Below, one piece after another: positions 1-8,448 of a stretch of 64,000 nucleotides of DNA. A program made the position numbers and the translations under genes. The stretch's first letter is position 1. Each line of letters begins with the position of its first letter. This DNA comes from an uncultured Flavobacteriales bacterium (lineage in GTDB: Bacteria > Bacteroidota > Bacteroidia > Flavobacteriales_D > Parvicellaceae): positions 1 through 64,000 of the forward strand of contig CALSMU010000002.1 in NCBI GenBank assembly GCA_943787535.1. The letters are read 5' to 3'. The notes beneath the pieces are model-generated. The model had not been told where the DNA came from. It saw nothing but the letters and a program-made list of their open reading frames with translations, and ran no database searches.

Positions 1-2
1 TA

Positions 3-1136
3 GTTAAGGAGAAGATAAGCGATAAGCTTTACATTAGTGGTGGGTATGGTACGAGGTTAGTTGGTACCGTTGGTTTTGATTTTAAAAATTTTTCTGGAAA
101 CGATTTGTTTAAAAAAGGAACTCGATGGAATCCGCTTCCCGCCGGAGGAGGACAGCACCTTTCATTAAAAGGTCAAACTGACGGGGTCGGATATTATGGT
201 GGTTCATTTAATATCTATGAACCTTGGTTAAAAGCAAAACCAATCGGTTTAGCCTTTAATACAAGTTTTGCATCGATTAACGACAGCTTGGGTAACTTAG
301 GAATTTTCAATATAAGCTCTACGATTTCACATAAGCCTTTTAAGAATGATCCATTTACTTACTTTAATTATTCTTTAGGTTACAAAACCTATAACGTAGA
401 TAATTTTGATATTTTTGGAGAAACTTCAGGGAAGTTCAACTCGCTGACTTTGCAAGTGGGAATGCTTAAAAACACTACTTCTGGTGTTGTGTTTCCTACA
501 AATGGAAATAGAATCGAAACATCTATTATATCCAGTTTGCCGCCTTATTCAAGATATACGGAAATAGAGGCATTAAACTTATCTACTGAAGAAAAGTTTA
601 AGTGGTTTGAGTATTATAAGTTTAAATTCTCGTTGAAACATTATCAGAGTTTAAACCCCGTTAAGAATATAGTGTTAGCATCAAAATTCGGAATAGGATA
701 TTTGGGGAATTTTAATAGTGAGGTGGGAACTGTTCCATTTGGGCGTTACTTTATGGGGGGGACAGGTATAACGAATTTCGATGTTTCTGCAAATGAATAT
801 ATAGGGTTACGGGGTTATGAATCCGATGATATATCTTCTGCCATAGGTGATCCTCTCGCAATTAAGTTATCTTTTGAATTGCAAAAAAAAGTAATTGAGA
901 CAGATCAATTTATGTTTTCAACTCATTTGTTTGGAGAATTTGGAAATACCTATCAATCCTTAATGGATTTAGATCCATATAGTTTAAAGTCATCGATCGG
1001 GTTTGGCGCCAAAGTATATGCACCAATACTGGGTATAATAGGAATTGATGTAGGATGGGGCTTAAATAAAACGGATTTTAGCTGGCAATTACCTGCTGTT
1101 CAGTTTACAATTGGAATGGATATAGGTGATTTTTAG
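3..1136 (+). CDS. bamA: BamA (Omp85) outer-membrane assembly factor, C-terminal part
   Basis: This is the 3' part of a gene whose start lies upstream of the window; the frame is open from base 3. About 377 residues remain. They match the C-terminal 16-stranded barrel of BamA: a GTVGFDF strand, the segment FGRYFMGGTG, then EYIGLRGY (the conserved loop-6 region, here with LRGY rather than VRGF), and a terminal strand ending in GDF. BamA folds and inserts beta-barrel proteins into the outer membrane. The window also encodes BamD near 61 kb, which fits a complete BAM core. Omp85 paralogues such as TamA-like proteins share this barrel, so the POTRA part outside the window would settle the name. 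Confidence 0.85.
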   Translation, partial: VKEKISDKLYISGGYGTRLVGTVGFDFKNFSGNDLFKKGTRWNPLPAGGGQHLSLKGQTDGVGYYGGSFNIYEPWLKAKPIGLAFNTSFASINDSLGNLGIFNISSTISHKPFKNDPFTYFNYSLGYKTYNVDNFDIFGETSGKFNSLTLQVGMLKNTTSGVVFPTNGNRIETSIISSLPPYSRYTEIEALNLSTEEKFKWFEYYKFKFSLKHYQSLNPVKNIVLASKFGIGYLGNFNSEVGTVPFGRYFMGGTGITNFDVSANEYIGLRGYESDDISSAIGDPLAIKLSFELQKKVIETDQFMFSTHLFGEFGNTYQSLMDLDPYSLKSSIGFGAKVYAPILGIIGIDVGWGLNKTDFSWQLPAVQFTIGMDIGDF

Positions 1137-1141
1137 CTTAT

Positions 1142-1936
1142 TTATTTAGCTGACTTATCAAAGGAAGTAAACACTTTTTCAGAAAGCTCTTCAAATACAG
1201 CAATATCCGTAAGAGTATCCGTGCTTCTAACATCGGCTAATTCAATATTTCCATACTGAGAGTAATTTTCCCAAGTAGTACTAAATACAGGATCTTTCAT
1301 TGTCGGAGTAGGAAAGAAGTCCCATTGTCTTATTTTAAAATCGTATGTATCTACATAAATTATGTACTTATTATCTGGAGTCTCTCCGACACCACTAAAA
1401 GTTAGCTCTAGAGCATAAGCATATTCATTATTGAGCATCATTCTTTTTTGTCTAGACTTTAAAGTGACTCCACCATCTTTTAGTTTGAACGGCATAAACA
1501 TCCAATAAGAATCATTGATCCACATTTCTTTAGCTAAATCAAGATATTTATCAAGAGAATCAGCTTTAGTAGGCTCTACATCCCCTAATTTAACTTTTCC
1601 CTCGAGTGTGTTAATATTCATAAGAAAAACAGCATCCGAGCTTGGGATTTCAATTCTAATGTCGCCTGTTTCCTTATTCCAGTAATGTAAACGTTTTCCA
1701 AAAAAATTCCACCTAAGATATTTTGTGTTGTCCCAATTTTCTCTTCCTCCAATTGATTTCATTACTTTATCTGCAATTTCAATGGCTTTTTCATCGGAAT
1801 GCAATAAATCAAAATCTACATGAGCCGGATTCACTTCATTTTCAATAATGTCTTCACTTTTTGAGATCTCTTTTTCACCGCAAGAAGAAAAGAGGATGCC
1901 TGCAAATGCAAAAATGAATAATAATGACTTGTTCAT
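1142..1936 (-). CDS. DUF6503-like lipoprotein
   Basis: A 264-residue protein with a lipoprotein signal peptide: hydrophobic residues 4-17 followed by a lipobox ending FSSC, so Cys19 is the likely acylated residue. The mature part is beta-rich, with a region resembling outer-membrane lipoprotein-sorting (LolA/LolB-like) folds, as in DUF6503 proteins of Bacteroidota; that assignment is from memory of the family. The gene converges on bamA with only 5 bases between the stops. A perfect TAnnTTTG box lies 17 bases before the ATG. The function is unknown; the sequence only supports an anchored envelope protein. Confidence 0.7.
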   Translation of the reverse strand: MNKSLLFIFAFAGILFSSCGEKEISKSEDIIENEVNPAHVDFDLLHSDEKAIEIADKVMKSIGGRENWDNTKYLRWNFFGKRLHYWNKETGDIRIEIPSSDAVFLMNINTLEGKVKLGDVEPTKADSLDKYLDLAKEMWINDSYWMFMPFKLKDGGVTLKSRQKRMMLNNEYAYALELTFSGVGETPDNKYIIYVDTYDFKIRQWDFFPTPTMKDPVFSTTWENYSQYGNIELADVRSTDTLTDIAVFEELSEKVFTSFDKSAK

Positions 1937-1953
1937 AGGAGTTTACTTTTTAT

Positions 1954-1961
1954 CAAAAATA
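1954..1961 (-). promoter_or_regulatory. -7 promoter box of the DUF6503 lipoprotein gene
   Basis: Reads TATTTTTG on the minus strand, a perfect match to the Bacteroidota consensus TAnnTTTG, 17 bases before the start codon. No convincing -33 element was found. Confidence 0.55.
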
Positions 1962-2117
1962 AAACTTTGAGTTGATTTATGGTAATTTTAAATAAGAAAA
2001 CTGAAGATTTCGGTACTAGCTGAAATACTTAGGTATTGAGACTATGCAATAAGTGTCATTATATAGGGTGTTACTTGCAGAAAGTGACTTTAAATCATGC
2101 ATGTAATTGCCATTTAC

Positions 2118-2128
2118 GACAAATTGTC
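2118..2128. promoter_or_regulatory. Short inverted repeat upstream of htpG
   Basis: GACAA-A-TTGTC is a perfect 5-bp inverted repeat with a 1-base centre, 63 bases before the htpG ATG. The segment AATTGTCA at its right half also occurs in the clpC upstream palindrome (44685-44692). It may be an operator, but it is short enough to occur by chance. Confidence 0.3.
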
Positions 2129-2191
2129 ACAGTTTTTTGGGTGGCACATCATTTGAATAAGGTGGTTTTCAAATAAATTAAATAATTGAAA

Positions 2192-4081
2192 ATGGAAAAA
2201 GGAACAATTAATATACAAACGGAAAATATCTTTCCGATTATTAAAAAATTCTTGTACTCAGATACCGAGATATTTGTTAGAGAACTTGTGTCTAATGCGG
2301 TTGATGCATGTCAGAAATTAAAGACAATGTCTGCTGCTGGAGAGGTAAAAGGAGATATAGGAGAATTGAAGGTAGAAGTTATTTTAGACAGTAAAGCAAA
2401 AACGATTACCATTAAGGATAATGGAATCGGCATGACATCTGAGGAAGTAAATAAATACATAAACGAGATTGCATTTTCTGGTGCTACTGAGTTCGTAGAG
2501 AAATACAAAGACAAAGATGCCAATTCTATTATTGGGCATTTTGGGTTAGGGTTTTACTCTTCTTTTATGGTTTCTGATAAGGTTCAGATTAAAACATTAT
2601 CTCATAAAAAAGAGGCGCAAGCAGTACAGTGGGAATCTGACGGAAGTCCAGAATACACAATCTCTGAAATAGATAAAAAAGATAGAGGAACTGAAATTGT
2701 TTTGCATGTTTCAAAAGATTCCAAGGAATATTTAGAAGATGCTAGAATTAATACTGTTTTAAATAAGTATTGTAAATTCTTACCTATTAATGTTATTTAC
2801 GGGGAGAAATCGGAATTCATTGAAGATCCTAAAGGAGAAAAAGATGAAGAAGGGAATGTTAAGAAAATTGAAAAGAAAGTTCCTAATGTTTTAAACAATA
2901 CAGCTCCTGCTTGGATTAAAAAACCAGCTGATTTAAAAGCTGAAGACTATAAAGGGTTTTATAACGAACTATACCCTTTTTCTGAGGATCCAATGTTTCA
3001 CATTCATCTAAACGTTGATTATCCTTTTAATTTAACGGGAATTTTATATTTTCCTAAATTAAGGAATCAAGTAGAGGTGCAGAAAAACAAGATTCAATTA
3101 TATAGCAATCAAGTTTTTATAACTGATTCTGTTGAGAATATAGTTCCGGAGTTTTTGACATTGCTGCATGGTGTTATTGATTCACCAGATATTCCATTAA
3201 ATGTTTCACGTTCCTACTTACAAAGTGATAGCAACGTGAAAAAAATCTCGAATCATATTTCTAAAAAAGTAGCAGATAAATTAGGTTCAATGTTTAAGAA
3301 AGACCGTAAGGATTTTGAATCTAAATGGAGCGATATTGAAGTATTTATCCAATATGGAATGCTTACTGATGATAAGTTTGGAGAAAGAGCAGAGAAATTT
3401 ACGCTTTTAAAGACTACTGATGATGAGTTTTTCACTTTTGAAGAGTACAAAGAAAAAGTAAAAGATGCGCAAACTGACAAGGATAGCAAACTGGTTTATC
3501 TTTACTCTCATAACGTAGAAGAACATCATTCACTGATTGAAGTTGCGAAGTCAAAAGGTTACAATGTTTTACTGCTAGATGGTCCATTGTCAAGTCATTA
3601 TATTCAAAAACTTGAGGAAAAACAAGGTGTTTCTTTAGCTCGTTTGGATGCTGATACTATCGACAAGCTAATTAACAAGGAAGAAGCGCAGCCATCGAAA
3701 TTATCTAAGGAAGAAGAAGATAAAGTAAAACCTGTATTTGAAAGCAATGTCAGTAAGGAGAAGTTTACTGTACAATTCGAAAGTATGAGTGAAACTGAAC
3801 AGCCTGTTGTTATTACGCAAAGTGAGTTTATGCGAAGAATGAAAGAGCAGCAAGCTATGGGCGGAGGAGGAATGCATATGATGGGAGCATTCCCTGAAAT
3901 GTATAACTTAGTTGTTAATAGTAATCATCCACTCACTTCTAAAATACTTGCCGAAAAAAATAAAGGTAAGAAAGAGAAATTAGCGAAACAAGCTGTTGAT
4001 TTAGCTTTACTATCTAACGGAATGTTGAAAGGTAAAGATTTGGCAGAATTTATTAGTCGAAGTGTTGAAATGATCGATTAG
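2192..4081 (+). CDS. htpG: Molecular chaperone HtpG (Hsp90)
   Basis: A 629-residue cytosolic ATP-dependent chaperone. The N-terminal GHKL ATPase domain (about 1-220) shows ELVSNAVDAC, DNGIGMT and GHFGLGFYSSFMV, the ATP-binding motifs of Hsp90. The middle domain (about 230-470) and C-terminal dimerisation domain follow, with a Met/Gly-rich stretch (GGGGMHMM) late in the chain. The ATG at 2192 fits the family start MEKGTINIQTEN; a TTG two codons earlier is possible. It is a single gene with a hairpin behind it. An inverted repeat upstream could reflect stress control, but no classical sigma32 site is visible. Confidence 0.95.
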   Translation: MEKGTINIQTENIFPIIKKFLYSDTEIFVRELVSNAVDACQKLKTMSAAGEVKGDIGELKVEVILDSKAKTITIKDNGIGMTSEEVNKYINEIAFSGATEFVEKYKDKDANSIIGHFGLGFYSSFMVSDKVQIKTLSHKKEAQAVQWESDGSPEYTISEIDKKDRGTEIVLHVSKDSKEYLEDARINTVLNKYCKFLPINVIYGEKSEFIEDPKGEKDEEGNVKKIEKKVPNVLNNTAPAWIKKPADLKAEDYKGFYNELYPFSEDPMFHIHLNVDYPFNLTGILYFPKLRNQVEVQKNKIQLYSNQVFITDSVENIVPEFLTLLHGVIDSPDIPLNVSRSYLQSDSNVKKISNHISKKVADKLGSMFKKDRKDFESKWSDIEVFIQYGMLTDDKFGERAEKFTLLKTTDDEFFTFEEYKEKVKDAQTDKDSKLVYLYSHNVEEHHSLIEVAKSKGYNVLLLDGPLSSHYIQKLEEKQGVSLARLDADTIDKLINKEEAQPSKLSKEEEDKVKPVFESNVSKEKFTVQFESMSETEQPVVITQSEFMRRMKEQQAMGGGGMHMMGAFPEMYNLVVNSNHPLTSKILAEKNKGKKEKLAKQAVDLALLSNGMLKGKDLAEFISRSVEMID

Positions 4082-4104
4082 TGAAGTAATTTATATTTTG
4101 CTTG

Positions 4105-4135
4105 CAGAAGAGAAATCCTGACGATTTCTCTTCTG
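4105..4135 (+). terminator. Hairpin after htpG
   Basis: A perfect 13-bp stem (CAGAAGAGAAATC with its complement) around the loop CTGAC, 24 bases after the htpG stop. It is followed by only a weak T-rich stretch, so it may be an mRNA 3' end protector as much as an intrinsic terminator. Confidence 0.5.
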
Positions 4136-4199
4136 TTGATCGAATATTGGTTGAAATGTTATGAGGATAGGTTTTGTTAAGTCTAAAATAAGCGATTAA

Positions 4200-4619
4200 C
4201 TATACTTTTGAAATAACCATTTTGTTTCCTTGGAGGTTAAATTCCCAGGTTTGATCAAACATTTTATCTAAGTAACGATTATAAAGGTTTAGCCTTTTGG
4301 CGGGAAATTCATCATGTTCTGCAGCAGTTGGTTCACCGACAAATTCATAAGTTTTTACGTTTGGATGCTGCTCCATGTAAGTCTTTACAATAACAACGAT
4401 TGTTGTCATAACTCTGTAAGCTTCTCCTCTGTTGGTTAGCGAGTATTCTTCACCTTCAAACTCATCATTGAGAACTCCAAAGGCAATACTCGTATGTAAC
4501 AAGTTATTTTTTTTACGTGCAAAGCGAACCTCGTACTCAATTTCAGATTCGGTTTCGAATTTGTAGGTGCTACCTGATTTGATTACAGGAAATTCTATTT
4601 CGTAAGGAAAAACAGCCAT
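4200..4619 (-). CDS. Conserved hypothetical protein, 139 aa
   Basis: A soluble protein of 139 residues starting MAVFPYEIEFP. The frame stays open for 48 further codons upstream, but that stretch runs into the divergent DnaJ-like gene and codes for low-complexity hydrophobic residues, so the ATG at 4619 is preferred. It contains the segments TYKFETESEIEYEVRFA and NVKTYEFVGEPTAAE, and a later Arg/Tyr-rich part (LYNRYLDKMF). I do not recognise a named domain. It is divergent from the DnaJ-like gene across 82 bases and has no membrane segment. Confidence 0.6.
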   Translation of the reverse strand: MAVFPYEIEFPVIKSGSTYKFETESEIEYEVRFARKKNNLLHTSIAFGVLNDEFEGEEYSLTNRGEAYRVMTTIVVIVKTYMEQHPNVKTYEFVGEPTAAEHDEFPAKRLNLYNRYLDKMFDQTWEFNLQGNKMVISKV

Positions 4620-4701
4620 TAATCTTCTAAAAGTAAAGATAAAAAATGATAAATTTACAAGCAGAATAAAAAATCTATTTAGAATAACTTGATTCAAGAA
4701 A

Positions 4702-5481
4702 ATGGGAGGATTAGTAGGAGGATTAATAGGGTTTTTATTGACTAGAAGAATATGGGGAGCCATTCTTGGTTATATGATTGGCTCCGCTTTTACTAATGTA
4801 AAAGCTTTTCGAAATGGTGAAGGTCCTCGAAGTAGCTTTGCTGGTGGATTTGGGAGTATGGGAGGCGGACATAATCAAGGCTACTATCGGCAACAGATTA
4901 ATCAAAATGATTTTGCCACGGCATTATTAGTTCTGTCTGGTGCAGTAATGAAAGCAGATGGAAAAGTATTGAAATCCGAGTTGGATTATGTTAAGGCTTT
5001 TTTAAATCAACAATTTTCACCGCAATTTGCAAATGAACAGATACGTAATTTTAAAGATATATTAAAAAAGGACTTTAATCTAAGTCAGGTTTGCTCAGAT
5101 ATCGCAGGTGTTATGCCGCATCAACAGCGTTCTGTTCTAGTTCAATATTTATTTGGTATAGCCAAAGCTGATGGTCATGTTTCTGAATCTGAGGTTAAAG
5201 TGATTCAACAAATAGCGGCTTACTTGCGGATATCGTCAATGGAGTTTGAACAACTAAAGGCAATGTTTTACAAAAGCACTTCAAATGCTTACAGAGCGCT
5301 TGGTATCGAAAAGGGTGTTACTGATTCAGAGGTGAAGAAGGCTTATAGAAAAATGGCTGTAATGCACCATCCCGATAAGTATGAACAGATGGGAGAGGAG
5401 CACCAAAAAGCGGCTAAAGAAAAATTTCAAAAAATTCAGGAAGCTTACGAAACAATAAAAAAAGAAAGAGGATTTAGTTAA
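4702..5481 (+). CDS. TerB/DjlA-like J-domain membrane co-chaperone
   Basis: 259 residues in three parts. Residues 1-30 are a Gly-rich hydrophobic anchor (GGLVGGLIGFLL and AILGYMIGSAF). Residues about 65-185 form a TerB-like helical domain with two acidic repeats (KADGKVLKSE and KADGHVSESE). The C-terminus (about 196-259) is a J domain with the HPD motif in MHHPDKY. This order is that of DjlA, a membrane-anchored Hsp40 that stimulates DnaK ATPase. Its stop overlaps the ATG of the rhomboid gene by one base, so the two are co-translated. Confidence 0.8.
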   Translation: MGGLVGGLIGFLLTRRIWGAILGYMIGSAFTNVKAFRNGEGPRSSFAGGFGSMGGGHNQGYYRQQINQNDFATALLVLSGAVMKADGKVLKSELDYVKAFLNQQFSPQFANEQIRNFKDILKKDFNLSQVCSDIAGVMPHQQRSVLVQYLFGIAKADGHVSESEVKVIQQIAAYLRISSMEFEQLKAMFYKSTSNAYRALGIEKGVTDSEVKKAYRKMAVMHHPDKYEQMGEEHQKAAKEKFQKIQEAYETIKKERGFS

Positions 5482-6200
5482 TGAATAAAAATGATAGAAA
5501 TTCGCTTCTTAAAGGCGCGCTAGTTCCGTTTTCCATTCTTTCTTTGATGTGGGTTATCCACGCTTTTAATTTACATTATCAATTGCATTTATTTAAATAT
5601 GGTATAAAACCAAAAGATTTTTCTGGCCTAATAGGGGTTTTGTTTTCTCCATTAATTCATTCAACGAAGGATTTTTCTCATATTATCAACAATTCTGCGC
5701 CCATACTAATTTTAGGATGGGCATTGTTTTACTTTTATAAAAATATAGCTTGGAAGGTACTTTTTCTGTCTTGGCTTATTGGTGGAGCTTTTGTTTGGAT
5801 TTGGGCAAGGCAAGGCAGTTATCATGCAGGAATGAGTGGTGTTATTTATAGCTTAGCATTTTATCTTTTTTTTAGTGGTGTTTTTAGAAAGGACGTGAGA
5901 CTTATGGCAATTTCTCTTTTCGTTGTATTTGTATATGGAAGTATGATTTGGGGTCTATTTCCTTTAGACCCATCTGTATCGTATGAATCACATTTTTTAG
6001 GGGCCTTAATAGGTGTTGTTCTTGCCTTTTTTTTAAAAGAAGAGGGTGCTACATTTAAACAAAAAAAATACCAATGGGAAATTGATGAAGAGCGGGAAAG
6101 GGAAATGGAGAACAATGGCTATACTTCAATAAGTGATGAATCAGGGTTTATTATTCACTACGAATATAAGCCAAAGGAAGATTCAGAAAAATTAGATTAA
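5481..6200 (+). CDS. Rhomboid-family intramembrane serine protease
   Basis: 239 residues with about six membrane helices. The catalytic pair of rhomboids is visible: Ser119 in HAGMSG (the GxSG motif) and His171 in SHFLGALIG. Rhomboids cut substrates within the membrane. The C-terminal tail (about 190-239) is charged and cytosolic. It is co-translated with the DjlA-like gene, suggesting joint membrane quality control (inference). Its stop overlaps the convergent unknown gene by 3-4 bases. Confidence 0.8.
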   Translation: MNKNDRNSLLKGALVPFSILSLMWVIHAFNLHYQLHLFKYGIKPKDFSGLIGVLFSPLIHSTKDFSHIINNSAPILILGWALFYFYKNIAWKVLFLSWLIGGAFVWIWARQGSYHAGMSGVIYSLAFYLFFSGVFRKDVRLMAISLFVVFVYGSMIWGLFPLDPSVSYESHFLGALIGVVLAFFLKEEGATFKQKKYQWEIDEEREREMENNGYTSISDESGFIIHYEYKPKEDSEKLD

Positions 6201-7717
6201 AAATTAGAAGCCATATTAAAAGCAAAAGGGACAACTTTTAAAAGTGAGTGGATATCTTCTTTTCCTAGTTTCAGTTTTCCATTAAGGCAGATAAAGTCAT
6301 CATCCATTTTATCATAATACATTTCGAATGATTTAAAATCAAATTTATTGATTGTAGGGATTAATAATGCTTGCAGCATGTCTTTTGGTGGGTAGTTTGA
6401 AATAAGTCCTTCTATGTTCATGTTAAAAGCGAATGTAGAGTAGAGGGGTATATACTTGAACCCCAATGGAGTGGAAGAGAGAAGCAAGTTATTTCCTACT
6501 ATTTTTATGTAAATATTTTCATTTATCAGGTTAGGTATTTTTGATGAAAAATAGCCATCTATAGCTGGAATTGTTGAATCTTGCTTTAATAGTTCACCAA
6601 CTTTATTCGTTTCTTCAAGTTCTATTGCTAATACGAAATGTGGCAAGTTAACCAATGGAGATAGTTCTACAGTATCAATTTGAATTAATGTGTCTAATTT
6701 AATATTGTCAATGATAGTGTCTGATGCTAGTTTGTAGACGGGTTCGTTTCTGAATCCTATAATACTTGTGCATACTTGACCTGTCCATCCATCTGCCAGG
6801 AAATATTTGTCAGAAGGAAGTAACGTGTGAAAGTAATCTTCAAATTTCTTTGGGTTTAAGCTCATACTTAAACGAAATAACTCTTGCTCATTGAGAGGAG
6901 CTGTCTCAGTACTTTTTTCGATAATTAAATCTTTTTCGTTAAGGAATAAGTGAACAGTTGTTTCTATATCTTTATCTTTTAAATCTACTGATATTGACTG
7001 ACTATTAAACATTTTATTAATACCAATCATGTCTCCACCAAAGCCTTTTAAAACCCCTTCTCCGCTTGGAGACCATATATTAAAATGGTTCTTTTGTTTT
7101 GAGGTCTCAGCAAAGCTTGAGTTTTCCTCCAAAAGTGAAATAGCTTCCTTTGAAAAAACAGACATGTAATGCTTTTTTCCGATGGATATATTTAATTTAA
7201 ACGCGGGGTTAACGGGTTCAATTACAAGTCCAATATCATCTTTGATTAATACAAGTTTATTATCTTCTTTAAAAAAATGAATCTGACCTCCTTCAATGTC
7301 CTTCACAATTGCTTTTTCCCGCATACCGTTCATCTTTTTCAAAAACTGTGACTTATTTGACAAGGTTGCTATAAAACAGCGAAAGAATTGCCCTCCATTG
7401 GTTTCGTTATCTTGAAAAAGGTAAAAAACCATTTTTTCCAATGGAACTATACCAGGTAATTCTGTAGACAATTCAGTAACATCTTCCGCTTCTCCGGGAG
7501 ATAAGACTTCATCTATTTTAGTTGGGTTAAACTTTAATAAATCGTAGAAATCGTTAGCCAAGTATTTTGAATCTAGAATAACTACAGCTTTTGCATTTGC
7601 TGGTATGAAGTCTAAATGTTTATTAATTGCTTTAGCACTTATATAAGTGTATCCTATTAAAATAAATGCAATTAGAATTGGCCAAAAAGACCATTTTATG
7701 AGATTCGGTTTGTTCAT
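6197..7717 (-). CDS. Unknown membrane-anchored protein, 506 aa
   Basis: One N-terminal membrane helix (about residues 9-28) is followed by roughly 475 extracytoplasmic residues with no Cys-rich or catalytic motif. Near residues 39-50 it reads PANAKAVVILDSKY, which resembles the opening of DUF3352-type proteins ('P.da..vi.i'). That similarity is weak and from memory. Internal segments such as SMSLNPKKFEDYFHTLLPSD and GYFSSKIPN suggest repeated two-layer domains. It converges tail-to-tail on the rhomboid gene. Function unknown; probably an envelope protein. Confidence 0.55.
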   Translation of the reverse strand: MNKPNLIKWSFWPILIAFILIGYTYISAKAINKHLDFIPANAKAVVILDSKYLANDFYDLLKFNPTKIDEVLSPGEAEDVTELSTELPGIVPLEKMVFYLFQDNETNGGQFFRCFIATLSNKSQFLKKMNGMREKAIVKDIEGGQIHFFKEDNKLVLIKDDIGLVIEPVNPAFKLNISIGKKHYMSVFSKEAISLLEENSSFAETSKQKNHFNIWSPSGEGVLKGFGGDMIGINKMFNSQSISVDLKDKDIETTVHLFLNEKDLIIEKSTETAPLNEQELFRLSMSLNPKKFEDYFHTLLPSDKYFLADGWTGQVCTSIIGFRNEPVYKLASDTIIDNIKLDTLIQIDTVELSPLVNLPHFVLAIELEETNKVGELLKQDSTIPAIDGYFSSKIPNLINENIYIKIVGNNLLLSSTPLGFKYIPLYSTFAFNMNIEGLISNYPPKDMLQALLIPTINKFDFKSFEMYYDKMDDDFICLNGKLKLGKEDIHSLLKVVPFAFNMASNF

Positions 7718-7798
7718 GCTTCGTTCTACCTTTTGTAAATATATCGTTTGCTATACAAAAATCAATAATATTAATCAGGGAAATTGTAAATTCGTGAA

Positions 7799-8371
7799 AT
7801 GTTTTTTGGGCATGAAGAAATAAAGGGTCTAGCTGATGCAAAAATTAAAGATTTTTGGCAATGGACTTATTCTGATATATTAATAAATAAGAACCGAGAT
7901 GATTTTGGATTGTATTTGGTCGCAAATGCACTTGAGTTAACAAAATTTCCCAGAATTGATTGGGGTAATATAGAATTTAGGTACCGAAGAAAAAAAATTG
8001 CCGTAAAAACTTCGGGTTACATACAAAGCTGGAGACAGAAAAGACCAAAAAGGGTTTTGTATGATATTGCACCAAAAAAAGGATTAGATAAAAAGACAGA
8101 TGATTCCGTCACTTTTCGAAATAGGGAAGCGGAAATCTATGTTTTTTGTCTATTGGATCAAAAGGATGTTACAAAAATTGATGTATTGGATTTAAATCAG
8201 TGGAAATTTTATATCCTAAGAACGATCGATTTGGATGAGCATTTCCAGGATAAAAAGAAAATAGGAATTCGACCTCTTAATCAATTAGCAAGCCCCGTTC
8301 ATCATTCAAGAATTAAAGCGATTCTAGATGATATAATCGAATTAGATTTAGGTGAAAAAATGGTTTTGTAA
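7799..8371 (+). CDS. PD-(D/E)XK-like conserved hypothetical protein with altered motif
   Basis: 190 residues. The opening (GHEEIKGLADAKIKDFWQWTYSDIL), the centre (IDWGNIEF then IAVKTSGYIQSWRQ) and the end (YVFCLLDQKD and LDLNQWKFYI) match a widespread uncharacterised family that I remember with a central IEVKSSAY(L/I)QSW motif. That motif looks like the E-x-K half of a PD-(D/E)XK nuclease site. Here the acidic residue is Ala (GCC) while the Lys is kept, so catalytic competence is doubtful. There is no restriction or defence gene beside it. TAAATTCG, a one-mismatch -7 box, lies only 4 bases before the ATG. Confidence 0.55.
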   Translation: MFFGHEEIKGLADAKIKDFWQWTYSDILINKNRDDFGLYLVANALELTKFPRIDWGNIEFRYRRKKIAVKTSGYIQSWRQKRPKRVLYDIAPKKGLDKKTDDSVTFRNREAEIYVFCLLDQKDVTKIDVLDLNQWKFYILRTIDLDEHFQDKKKIGIRPLNQLASPVHHSRIKAILDDIIELDLGEKMVL

Positions 8372-8448
8372 TGAAATGGATTATTCAGAAAAAACAGAAA
8401 GACTGGATTAAATTAACCATTATTGGTCTGCTAATTTAATTCAGCAAT

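Noticed and set aside
4620..4763. N-terminal extension of the 139-residue hypothetical protein
   Set aside because: It overlaps the start of the divergent DnaJ-like gene and encodes low-complexity Asn/Pro/Phe sequence.
8395..8445. Inverted repeat around TTAAATTA / TAATTTAA between the nuclease-like gene and aspC
   Set aside because: All A/T with a long loop and no T run; expected by chance in such AT-rich sequence.
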